A DNA stretch of 64,000 nt from Membranipora membranacea (Eukaryota > Bryozoa > Gymnolaemata > Cheilostomatida > Membraniporidae). This document shows, one piece after another, positions 47,301 to 59,200 of this stretch; the first letter of the stretch is position 1, and each line of letters starts with the position of its first letter. The notes beneath the pieces are model-generated. The model was not told the origin of the DNA, made no database searches, and worked only from the letters and a program-made list of their open reading frames with translations. A program made the position numbers and the translations under genes. The stretch spans positions 3,040,001 through 3,104,000 of the forward strand of contig OU612069.1 in assembly GCA_914767715.1 (NCBI GenBank), given 5' to 3'.

Positions 47301-50257
47301 TTATAAAATGACATAATATAACATTTCTATTACCCCAGAATACCTCCCAGATTAGTCTCAGAGATACAGGAACATAACCAAGAGGTTGAACAATTTGCAA
47401 TCTAAGATCAAAGTTTACTGCTGTGATAATCCAAGGACGAATAAAAATACAAAATTCAGAGGAGAACTTTTAACAAGCTATCTCATGTTGCGTGGATCAA
47501 TCCTAGAAAGTTCATAGCAAGTAATAGGAGACATAGATGGATATCATGTGAAAATTTGAATGGAGCTGTCCAGACAGTTGGAGAAAATTATGAGTGATAA
47601 ACCATGGAAGAGGGGTATGAGTAATAAACCATACTCTCCCTCTTTCTCTCTCTTATCGCTTTCTTTACCTGTAGAAGCTGTGCAGATGACTGAGCAGGTC
47701 CAGGAGCTACAGGGGATTGTGGGACACTTCCTGCGCTAACCCTGGGGGATTGTGGGATACTTCCTGCACTAACTCTGGGGGATTGTGGGATAGCTCCTGC
47801 TGCAGATAGAGACGATAACTCTTCCATACTAACACTGTGATCGAGTATAGAAGTCTCTACAGCGTCATCGTAACATATCGGGTGGTATGTCTGTAAATAG
47901 GCAAAGAATACCCTACAGGATTAAAGTATTCACAGATCTGAATTGAGCGAACTGACTAAGAATTGTCAAACTACCAAAATCTAATGATTAGTAGGTCTCG
48001 TATCAAAGCAAATTTTCCAGTAGCAACAAATGAAAATTTTAAATCCATTATGACATTTTGTAAAGCAAAAACGCTTAATGTGGAAGTGGAGCTAAGTGGT
48101 TTTAGTTGGTAATGACATGTGATAACTGCCAGATAAATTATCGGCGAGGACAAGTGATGACTACTGGTTAACTTGTTGGTAGAAGATTCTGGAGGATCTG
48201 ATAGATTGACTCACCTTAGGTTCTATCCTGACAGCGTCTCGGAGATGCCACTCTTCTTCATCATCGTCCCAGAATCTCTCAAACGGCTCGTGACAAACAC
48301 AGCAGGTCTGTAAACAGGATGTACATCCAAAGTTTTAATGAAATGGATGAAAATTCATATTTCACACTGCTGCTGCTGCCACTCATGTCAAATGTGTGCA
48401 TATTGAATTATGAAAACCACAGAGATGGGGCATCTATCTCAGGATTGTCACCTTGCGGGCAAATTATCAGGAGAAACTGATTGTCAGGAAGTGGAATAAA
48501 TGGTGGAAAGTGTCTATGTCCTCATTTCAAACTAGTAACTTCATTAATTTCAAACCCGACTTTGAAATTCACTTCATGGAAACTATTTGCCAATGAGATA
48601 AAAATTATCGAGATAACAGCTCGATTTGATACCTTTGAACTATACAGTATTCAATGAGCATATTTCCCTAAACGGCAGCAGCAGTTTAAGAGGTTACTAA
48701 TGAATCAGACGGATTCAATGTCTCTGGTTTTCTAAGTGCCAGATTCCATAATATAAAAATGGGATGAGAGAGCGGCTCGTTCTATGATATCAAATGATAT
48801 TACACAGTGCTATCAAGTCAACTTACATCACCATCATCAGATCCTGTAGCCCGAGGGTCATGCACAGCATCGGGGTGCAGAGGGACGCCTGTAGCACCCC
48901 CAATCTGCTCCTCTGGCTGTTCTTGAGATAAGAAAATGTTTGACTCCGCAACATCAGAGAATTCTTCATAAGAAATCCAGTCCTGTAGAGAAAAATGAAA
49001 TAAATTGTGATCAGTGTTTCAGCAACACCACCCTCATTCAGCAATTAAAGTAAAAAATAAATTTTAAAAATTGAAAGCTTTCGCAAATACATCCTTTTTT
49101 ATATCTGGTTTATCAGCTTGCATGGCATAGAATGTTGGTTATTCAGATCTCCCCTCAGATTGGGCCATGATTTGATGCAATGAAAGTTAGAAAGCGCAGC
49201 CTGCTAAGCTCGACCATACAAAACAGAAGTGATGCATCTGATTTCTCCTCTATATACTGAACATGAGGCCTACATGTTAGATCAATCATCATCCAATTGA
49301 TGTGTGTTTGGTTTTGCCCCCAGAATAAGATCAACTACTCCGAATGAAGACAATTAGATCATTCATCCAATCACTGGCGCTGTGCCGGAAATGGTAACTT
49401 ACCTCAGCTAGTATATACCAGTTACGCGAGTTTCCATGGAGAGATTTATTTTTCTCTTTAGTGTTTTGTCTGAAATGCCAGTCGAGATGATTATTATATT
49501 CTGTCTGAGATGATTCAAGGAAGCGAAGTCCACATATAGAACACTGATTACCAGTGTATAATCTCTGTATGACCCCCTCATATTTACTGTAACAGAATAA
49601 TAGGAGTTATTATTTAATATTTTCTTAGTCGTCCTCTCTCTGACCATACAGACAAACAAGAAGGTAACTCCAAAAAGTCTTTTATATTCACCAAAATATG
49701 ACGTTATTATCAATTGATTACAACGTCCTAAAACTAGGAGTAAATAATGAATCGGTCGCATATAGCTAGAGTGGTGACTTAAATGGAAATGCTAACATGA
49801 AAGCAACAGTAGCTGTCAAGCCACTTTGTAAAATAAAATATGTTTCATGTGGAATCAAACTAGTAGTCTTGTCAATAATGCATTGAAAAGCAGAAAACAT
49901 ACTGTCTATCAACAAAATGTTGCATGTATTGACCACTATGGAATGATAGGAACTAACACATTTCAAAGGTACTGCATTCAATTACTTACACAAGAATCTT
50001 AATCTGGTACTTACACCGTATAAAATTACTTACTCTTCTATCTTACACTGGTACTCACACTTTTAGGACTTTGTCATGCAGGCTGGCGAGGCTGGGTATT
50101 TTTGCAAACTTATCTTCCTCTGACTTTTTGTTGATTATTCCGTGAGCGAGAAGTTTACTGAATAGAGAATTGATATCCATGGCTGGCAGTGATACAGCAG
50201 GAGCGGCTCCAGCTGGGGTACCACCGGCAGGGGCGGATGAGGGGTGTCCCGAAGCAC
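44400..50257 (-). other. PCF11: Pcf11: C-terminal zinc fingers and proline-rich tail (exons 19-28)
   Basis: Exon 19 (50257-50059) has MDINSLFSKLLAHGII. Exon 20 (49586-49403) has the first zinc finger, CSICGLRF ... HLDWH. Exon 21 begins DWISYEEFSD. Exons 22-23 (48307-48215 and 47890-47669) form the second finger, CCVCHEPF ... EEWHLRDAVRIEPK, then YHPICYDD. These two fingers flank the Clp1-binding segment in Pcf11. Exon 23 also holds a triple repeat, PQSPRVSAGS. Exons 26-27 are Pro/Met/Arg-rich, and the last exon ends acidic (STPVRDEWD). Confidence 0.9.
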
Positions 50258-53200
50258 CTATTATTCAGAGCAATAAGGAACGTACATTGTGACATGTTTT
50301 CAGCACATTTTGAAAAGTCTTGTATCTAAGCACTGATTAAGTGAGCCACAAGGTAATAAATGAATAACAGATTCAAAGCTGTGTGTAATATTAACATTCT
50401 GCTTGCAGGGAGAAGAAACTCCAAAAAGGTAATACAAGAGGGAGAATTCCAAGAAAGGGCAACTCCAAATATCAAAACTGTGGTGAAGAGTGTAGCCTGA
50501 GCAGGGATGGCCCACCCTCCCTGGCCTGAGGATCCTGTCTAATCTTTCTCACAACTTCCGATAAATTTTTGCCTCTTCTTGATTACCTTCCCAAATTCCC
50601 GGAAAAATTACCAAGATATTAGAAGTGCAGATCCTATAACAGCAATTGTCAACTTTGCAATGGTATATTGAACAAAAGTTTACCTTCGATGTGTATTAAC
50701 ACGCCAAATTTTGGCCCTGATACCCTGACTATAATGGTAATGATATGTAAGTTTATTATACAAATCTAAGACATACCTTTCTGTTCCACATGTCTGAGTC
50801 TGTCTGGTACAGAGGAGCGATTCATGGGATCAAACTCAGGCCTTATTCCTCCAGTTCCAGGAAACCTGCCATGTGGTCGGTTAAACTCATCAGCGCGGTG
50901 GTGAGCCTGATCAAACTCCGCCTGGTGCTGCGGAGGTCGGTCAAACTCCCCGCCGTGTGGATAAGGACCTCTGGTCCTCGCCCCGCCGTGGGGCCGGAAG
51001 CCAGCAAAGTCTCTCTGTCTATTTCTGGGATCGCGTGGATCGCCCAATCCTGGTCTGGGACCACCAAAACCTGCAGGATGTGGGCCCCTGAATCCACCTC
51101 GGTCTACAATAAAAGAAAAGGAAGAGTAAAGCTAACATCATCACACATTTACCATAATTTAAATTAATCACATTATTATCGGTGCTCTCTCTGAGGATTC
51201 AAATTTAACTAAAACTGAAGTCTCTGACGATGAAGGCAACATATCACATACATTAATAATGGCTAGACCATATTTCCACACTTGCAAAGATAAATGGACA
51301 GTATAGACTTGCTAGTGTAGGGAGCAAGGGTGTCCCAACAATCTGCCACCACCCCTCCCCCCCCCCCCCCCCCCTTATCACTCCACCCATAAAAAACTCA
51401 AGAAAATTCTTGCACATAGCTGTCGGTGACAATGACAAGGCAAGTACATACCAGGTCCACGCTGCATGAAGGGAGGCCTCATTCCTCTGTTGTTCATCAT
51501 ACCTCTGTGACCTTCATGGCTGTCCATCTGTTCAGGGTCAGGGGGTGTAGGAAGTAAACCACCTAAAATATCAGGATATGAGTATTGCTGTAGTGGGCCG
51601 ACTTCAGAAACAGCAGAATTACAGTTACATAAAAGGAGTGAGAGAGACCATATAACTCTAACCCATTGATGGAAACACCATTATTTAAGTTAGTTAGTGT
51701 CAAAATGACCTAATAAGTTGTATTATTTCTCTGGTCTGAACTCAATGTCCAGTGGGGCATTTCACAAAGAGTTACAATGTTATAATAACACATATTGACT
51801 AAATATGTAAAAATCTAATAAAAATCAATAAGCATTCAACATCATAGGTATCTACCTGCCTAATCTAATATCTTATGATAGTATTGACGAACTGCTACAG
51901 TCATAATATAAGCCATACCAGTTACAGGTCATTCCTACAGGCCTTACTTATTGTGTCGGGGGGGGGGGGGGAGTATTTGAGATATTTACCTTTCATAGGA
52001 GGTTTAGGTGGAGGAGCGAGAGGTTTCTGCTTCACACCAGACACTGCCGGAGGTGACATCAGATTAGGAGCAGTACGAGAAGTCTCCAGCTCATCTGGTA
52101 TAACCTCTCCTAGAATCTTTACTTCTGGTGGATCTCCTACCAGATGTACAGATCTCATGTTACCTCCTGGGGGGGGGGGGAAGAGAACAAAGTTTAGAAC
52201 AAATAAGTTTAACCGAACATAAGATTTACTGAGGATTACTAATTAAAACTACTCCAACATCGACCCGAAGGGTATTGCACAATCCTCGAAACAAACAGAC
52301 GTAAATGCAATCAATCTAAGATCAAACCTGTAAAATTGCTACATTAAATCTATGTTTAAATGAACTTAATCATACTTACCAGTGTCTTGGCCAATAAGAT
52401 TTAAGCATTAAATCCTCATCAGTGTTTCGGCCAATTAGACCAAGCATTACATACAGATTCTATACAGGTTCTATACAGGTTCTATACAGGTTCTATACAG
52501 GTTCTATACAGGTTCTATACAGGTTCTATACAGGTTCTATACAGGTTCTATACAGGTTCTATACAGGTTCTATACAGGTTCTATACAGGTTCTATACAGG
52601 TTCTATACAGGTTCTATACAGGTTCTATACAGGTTCTATACAGGTTCTATACAGGTTCTATACAGGTTCTATACAGATAATCAAATATCATGGCTAACAG
52701 CAGGTTCGGCTTACACTTACCTATTTTGACTTGACGAGGCGGACCATTAAACATGACCTCATAAGGTTTGCCGTCGATCATCACTTCCTGTCCGGGACCG
52801 CCGAAGGCTAACATGTGAGCTCTCATTCCTATCTTAACTCTCATTGGTCGATCGACAGGAACCATAAACGACATAGAGTCTATGTTAATCTCTCGCGGCG
52901 GCCCTTCAAATCTAAAACAATGACAGAGAAACTAATCATTAAAAACAACTGCACATGACATGTCCATGAAGTGTTGATAATACAATAAAATCATTCATAG
53001 TATTGCTCATATGTATTTTTTACACAACGTTGCCTGCAAACAACATCAGCAACCATGCTTAAAGTCAGAATGAAATAACAGACCAGATGAATATCGAACA
53101 TCAAACCCCTGCAATTAAAAAATTTGAATCTTATATGCATATTGTATAATTACCTGATACCATGAGCTTTACTGTCGATGATAACAACAGGAGTCGGGCC

Positions 53201-56200
53201 GTCAAACTTGAGCCTACATAATTTACCATCTATAAGTATTTCACGGGGCGGAGGTTCAAAGGCTATAGTGTGAGGTCTGCCTCTTATAACAATTTCACGC
53301 GAGGCTCCTCTGTACCGTCCCTTAATACTACCATCTATATACAGATTATTTGAATCACCTGCAATCACAACACAGTACATATTACAAAAGCACAAGAAAA
53401 GACTATTGATATCATCCAAAATTTGAATTCGTTTAAACCATATTATGTCAGTTTACATTCAAACAAAAGTCCAACAGGTTTTTGGATTGCGTATACCGTG
53501 ATTATATACACATTTTTATCATAATTCTACCAGAACACGGAGCAAAACAATACAATGGCTGAACTCACCATCGATTTGAATATCATGTTGTTCTCCGTCT
53601 ATAGTAATATTCAGTGGAGGAGCGTCTATTCTCACATCCATCTATGTAATATAATATACATTTTATTTGCCTTCTCAATAAACATAGGAGTTGTCTGCTC
53701 ATTGAAGAGGCAAGACAACTTCGAAACAGTTTATTGCAGCCAGAACTTCCTACCTAACAAATGAGTATTCCAGCCATAGTTGCAACCTCAGCAAGTTAAG
53801 CCCTCCTTGATCGGATTTTGTTTAAGTGCTTAGGGGAGAAATTAACCATAGGGAATTTGCCGTAAATCATTTGTTTATAAATTCAATTTGAGTCCAATCT
53901 TAAAGCAGAAACGAAGAAGCAATCTGAGGGCAAATCCTTGTAACTCATAATTTAATACTAATAATACTAATAGGATTGAGAGGTAAGCAGCATACCTGAG
54001 CACCATCTATCCATATATTAACATAGGGTCCCTGGTAGTATATGGTATGTTTCATACCGGCGATGTAGACATTCCTAATCGGCTCTCCTACTCTATAATA
54101 ACATGTACCATCAATGAGTATCTCTCTATTCTCCTTATCTGCCTGTATATAACAGTCACGACCTCTCAGTGTGATCTTACGTGCTTCTCGTCCCATCGTC
54201 AACTCAAACGGGTTACCTGGTAAAAAGACACAAAAACAAGAATTGGATATAGTAAGATATACTCAAAAATCATACCTCATTTTGATGAGCTTGTCAATTG
54301 AAATGGGTTTTTCACTACGGTGTTTTCAGAGCTCAACCTTCTGAAATTGTGGTTGTGTGAACCCTAGTAGAGTAATGTTTTTCAAGAAGGAAAAAGCCAT
54401 GTGCTCTTGCTTGAAACAGCCTTATTTAGCTAGCATACATTTACTCGCTCAACCTTACTTTATATAGACACCCATCTGAGACATATTATATAACTCTATG
54501 TTTCCACTTCAACTAGCCAAAGTTCAGTGCCAGCTAACCGCTAAACTAGCTAAACTGATCTCTAGCTAGTAGAATGCAAAACCAAATGATTTTTGGAAGA
54601 GATGTGTGTATGTGTAGAGTTACACTAAAGATTATTGTTAGAGTTTTTTTATCTTACCATCGATGACTACTTCATACGGTACTTCTCTGCCTTTTTTGAC
54701 ACCTGGATCTCGACTATTCACCCTACTTAGCTGTCTGTGCATGCCTCCTGGTGTGGAGGGGCTTCCACTGGGTGTGGGGAGTAATCCTCCTCGGCCTCCT
54801 ACAACATATTACATGTGCTGTACGTAAAGATATTTGGGCACATTTGAATCACATAGTCAGTGTGGAACAAACCTGCCATACGATCAGTATAGTATATATG
54901 CCTACCACACTACCAATGTAAAACATACCTGCCATACTACCAGCGTCTGACATACCTGTCATAGATAGTATCAGGGTAAAACATACCTGCCATATTAGGA
55001 GCCTGAGGTCTTACGCCTCTCTGGTTAGCGTTTAGAGCTCCGAGGATTGCTCGCACCTTCGGATCGTGTGAATTCTTCTGGATCTTCAGCAACAGGTCAA
55101 ACATCTTAGGATTCATTCCTGGCCTGTGGTTAGAAAAGGGAAAGTTCTACTTGACAAGTGCAGCGCACACAGATCTATTCTTCAAACATGAACACCTTTG
55201 GAATCTAATTGTCACAAAAATTGTCCTCCCTTTTTAAATAGGGGACAACAACTACAAGAAAATCCTCATATCAGAGTTTCTATTAAAAACAAATCTCGGC
55301 TTCTGCTCTTTTCTGCTTCCCATAAGGGCTTAACAATAATACGGATTGTGATCAGTGAGAAGCAGCTATAACAGTCCTCCAATTTTTTAACAAAATAAAA
55401 TTTGGAAAGTTAACGAAATAGTGTTATAGAGGATACTGCAATCCACTAAGGCCCAGCTCTTCGTGTCATACTCAAAATCTCTTCGTGTCATACTCAAAAT
55501 CCGCCCACGTGGTCATGTGACCTCTTTCTTCTCCGAGTATCAAATTATGCTTCTGCTTTGCGTCGGAGGTTGACTTCCTCGCTGTGGGGGTGTGGTTTGC
55601 TTCTTGTCGAGTAGGCTGCTGTGTCTGTAGCCTTCGTTTTCCCGATAATCGGATGGTCGCCATACTAGTCCTGGACTAATCTGACCATGCCGCTGCCTTA
55701 TTTTATTTCACTTTTTTAGTCCTTTGATTTTAAATACAATAAATTGTTGCAGAAACCAACAAAAAAAAATGGTGTGCTCTAACAATAACATAACTTACAT
55801 TTTAGGACGCATGTTCTGTTGCATCTGTCTAGGGTTAGGTAAAGCCATAGGCCCGCCTCCTCTTTGATCGTAGGGGTTAATAGGTCGCTGCCTGCCATCA
55901 CTAGTTTGCCCAGGTCCCCCAGATTTCAGTTGCTGAGCACGCTTAATAAGCTCTAACTCCTGGAATCTGTATTTTACCTCCTATAGAAAAGAATAAAATG
56001 AACATGGATCAGCAAAGTTGCAGATATTCACTGATAGAGAGATGAAATAATGTCAGAGCTTCCCATTGGTCCATATGAGGTTCAAACGCTTCCTATTAAT
56101 GTATAACAAACCCCTTTGTTATTGCTTGCAGACGATTCCTGCAGACAACTACTACCTCTTGAACACACCACATTTTAAGAAGCTGGACAAGTTCAAATAT

Positions 56201-59200
56201 TCAAACAACAGAAAAAATGATGCGGAGTATGCAATCTACCTTGCTAATTCTAACGATTAATTTTACCGTTTTGATGATATCTAAGGTCGAGATAACTCAA
56301 AGCAGCAAGGTTGAGCCTGCTATAAATTATGCTATTTCAAACATGTGCAATAAGATACGATTTTTCTCCCGCCTGCAAATTCTTTACTCCTCTAGCTAAA
56401 AATGATGTACTACAAGTGATGACTTGTATACTCACATCAAACTGGTGCTGGTTTATCTCCCCTTTATCATACTGCTGCTTCGCCTGCTCGATAATCAGAT
56501 CCTTCTGATCCAGCAAATCCAGGCCTTTATCGTTCATATGTAACGGTTTTACATTCTCTGTGAGGGTAAAACAATGTTGACAGTGATTGGAATGGTTCAC
56601 AAAAAACTAATTCACAAAGCAACTTTGAAATGGAGTGTTAATTGTACTGACCCAAATAGATCGAGTTTACTAAATTTCTCAATGGCTGTAAACACATGAA
56701 ATGTCAGAGCTTTTCGATCTCAGCCATCCTTTCAATTCAAAAGCGTTTACCCCCACTCAGCCTACGTTTATTTGGTGTGAAGAAATCATTTGGATTAGCT
56801 TGTTTGAATTTATTCCATCCGCTGTGAGATCCTGGTGATTGCGGTACTCGTAAGTCCTCGTCTCGATCACCAACACTAAAATCATAGAACCCAGGCTTAT
56901 GAAGACTTTAAAGTAAGATTCTGTCCAACAATGGTCATAACAGCAGATGCAAACTAAAAAGTTGGTCATTGCTTAGTTGGAAGTGCTCGCAAGTGCCATT
57001 CACTGAGTGGGATGTGTTTGGGCTGTGGATGGAATTGGAATGCCACTTCTACCAACCCCAGCAAGTTAACTCATAATACTGAACAGTTTTGACAAGGAAA
57101 CAAAAGATCTTTTCTGTTAGCCACAAGCAGTCCTGTCACTGGCTTTATCTCACCCACCAGCCAATCAGAGCCAGCGCATTGCCTACCCTGAAACCAATAC
57201 ACATTCACCACATTTAGGAGTAGGAGGTGGCTCAGTTGGTTAGAGCGCCGGTCGTGGGTTCGAATCCCACTGCAGTCCATCTTCTACTGGGGATTGGTTG
57301 GTACCCAAGGTGTGCTCCGACCTGCCTGCAAACAGAGAGCAAATTGGCGCAGATATTGCGGCCTCGCCAATAAGGCAATAATATTTCGTCGCCCATGCCT
57401 TGGGATGGGCGAGTGATAAGACTTCAGATTTTAATAAACCTTTAATACACAGACATGTACAAAGACTTACCCATTGTCTCTTTTAGCTGCTGGCACTCTT
57501 ACTCTTAGATCTGTGTCTTCCTTACCATCTGTTAAAGGAAAAAATAGCAATAAAAAAATTCTTTAAAATGTCGGAGTTGTCTGTCCAACACAATGGGCAT
57601 TTAGCAGAGAGGAGGGAAGACAATTCTAGTGTAAGATTTTTGAAACATGACATTTTCATCTTTGAGCCATTGCGTCGGAGATCTGTAGCTACATGAATAA
57701 TCATTATTTCCAACAGCATTTGGGCCGCAAAAGTAAAAGAAGTAGACAAATAAAATTGTGTTTGAAAAATGGACTGATAGAATCTCAACTTTATAGCTTT
57801 CATGACATAAGCTCAGGTATGAAATTCAAGTTTTCAGGCTAAAGCAGATATCCAATGTGTATAAGTATAGCTGGCCTTACTACTATTATCAGCTGATCTG
57901 GTCTTTTGTTGAGGAGGTCGGATTCTGAAATCCTCGTCTTCGTCGTAGTTCCTGTCATCTGATGATTTCTTGCTTCTGTTATCAGCTCTCTTCCTTTTTC
58001 TATCTTTATCCCTATAAAACCAAAAAATACTCACACGTCAAAGATCTACCCACATGTACAGGTTTGTTAGAGAAGCCATAAGCAGGTGTCTATTGGGCCA
58101 TTTTGTCATAGGCTTGTCATAGGCTTGTCATTGCCAGCTTGTCATAGGCGACACACCAATCCTCCCACAGGTACACAACTTGTTTGAGAGGTCATAGGGA
58201 GGTGATTTTGGCCGTGTAATCTGTTGTTGTGAGGCAGTGCCTTTGCCAAGAGAAGTCATTGTGATTACACATGTATAGATAAAGGAGGAGGGTGGGTGGT
58301 GAAACATTGTGATTTTAACCAACACTCACAAATAAATACACCTGAACTTAGGACAGTCTGAGATAGGGATCAACCATGAAAAGACAGGAGTGATTTCCAT
58401 ACCAGCCCATGTATAGATACATTCTAACACACATATATATATGCGGAATTCTGGGATTGGATACTACTCCTCATACTGCTTGTAAATTTTACCTGGTGGG
58501 AATCAATTGGTTCTCTAGTTAGGCTGCTTCATATGCGTCTTCTTCACATAAAGTTATTTGTCTCAATTAGGAGATGCCTCTCCATACAATCATTCATTGA
58601 GCGGGGAAGTAACTCTTGGTTAATTGTGAAATAATAATATAAATAATATAACTGATACACTGTAAGCACCATCTTACCTGAGATCTAAGTCATCATCATC
58701 AGCCTTACTACTTCTCTTACTCCCGGCAGCAGCAGCTGTGGCAGCAGATCCACCTTTTCTCCGCCTGTCAGCTGCTGTCCTCTTATTTTTACTTCCTCCT
58801 GATTTATCATCTAAACGTAAAAAGATTTGGTAATTATTAAGTAGAAAATTGGAAGCTCAACATTACAGTTTTAATCATTTCAATTTGATCTTTTTTTTAT
58901 GTGTGTGTTTATTGCTTACTATAAAAACTAGAATGGATGAAACGGTATCAAAGGTATATAAAAAGTTAAAAAGCAATGGGACAGTCAGATAGCACGGAGC
59001 TAGAGCAGAGACTGCGCCAAGTCAGAGGCTAGAAAAGCAGCAATCAATTCTCACAACTTCCTAACAGAACGACAGAGCAAAACATCCGCAACCTGCACAC
59101 AATCAAACCCCCTCCCACAGGCGCGCCGCCAGGCCACCCAAGGAACCAGACTGAGTACATGTCTCCACTCCCATAAGGTATCTGTTGTACAGGTTGACAC

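Larger units (their letters stand above)
50777..55980 (-). other. PCF11: Pcf11: repeat region of GPPR/IDG units (exons 9-18)
   Basis: Exons 12-15 (54216-52721) repeat a roughly 20-22 residue unit: a strand ending I.IDG, then K.Y.V.F.GPPR. Examples are EVMIDGKPYEVMFNGPPRQV, REILIDGKLCRLKFDGP and EILIDGTCYYRVGEPIRNVY. Exons 11 and 17 both contain GGLLPTP. Exon 18 (51103-50777) is Gly/Arg/Pro-rich, with EFDRPPQHQAEFDQAHHR. Vertebrate Pcf11 has a different FEGP-type repeat in this position. The regular alternation suggests a beta-rich fold. Confidence 0.7.

Noticed and set aside
50790-51167. 125-codon plus-strand frame opposite Pcf11 exon 18
   Set aside because: Shadow of a GC-rich Gly/Arg/Pro exon; the minus-strand frame has splice sites and phases that fit Pcf11.
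52422-52697. 91-codon plus-strand frame with VLYRFYTGSIQ repeats
   Set aside because: It is only the 11-bp minisatellite read through in three rotating frames, inside a Pcf11 intron.
55472-55663. 63-codon minus-strand frame between Pcf11 exons 9 and 10
   Set aside because: The phases of exons 9 and 10 join directly (AT|G) and the frame has no matching splice sites.
57225-57285. Candidate tRNA gene
   Set aside because: The A and B boxes are good, but the acceptor and anticodon stems do not pair and a SINE body follows directly.
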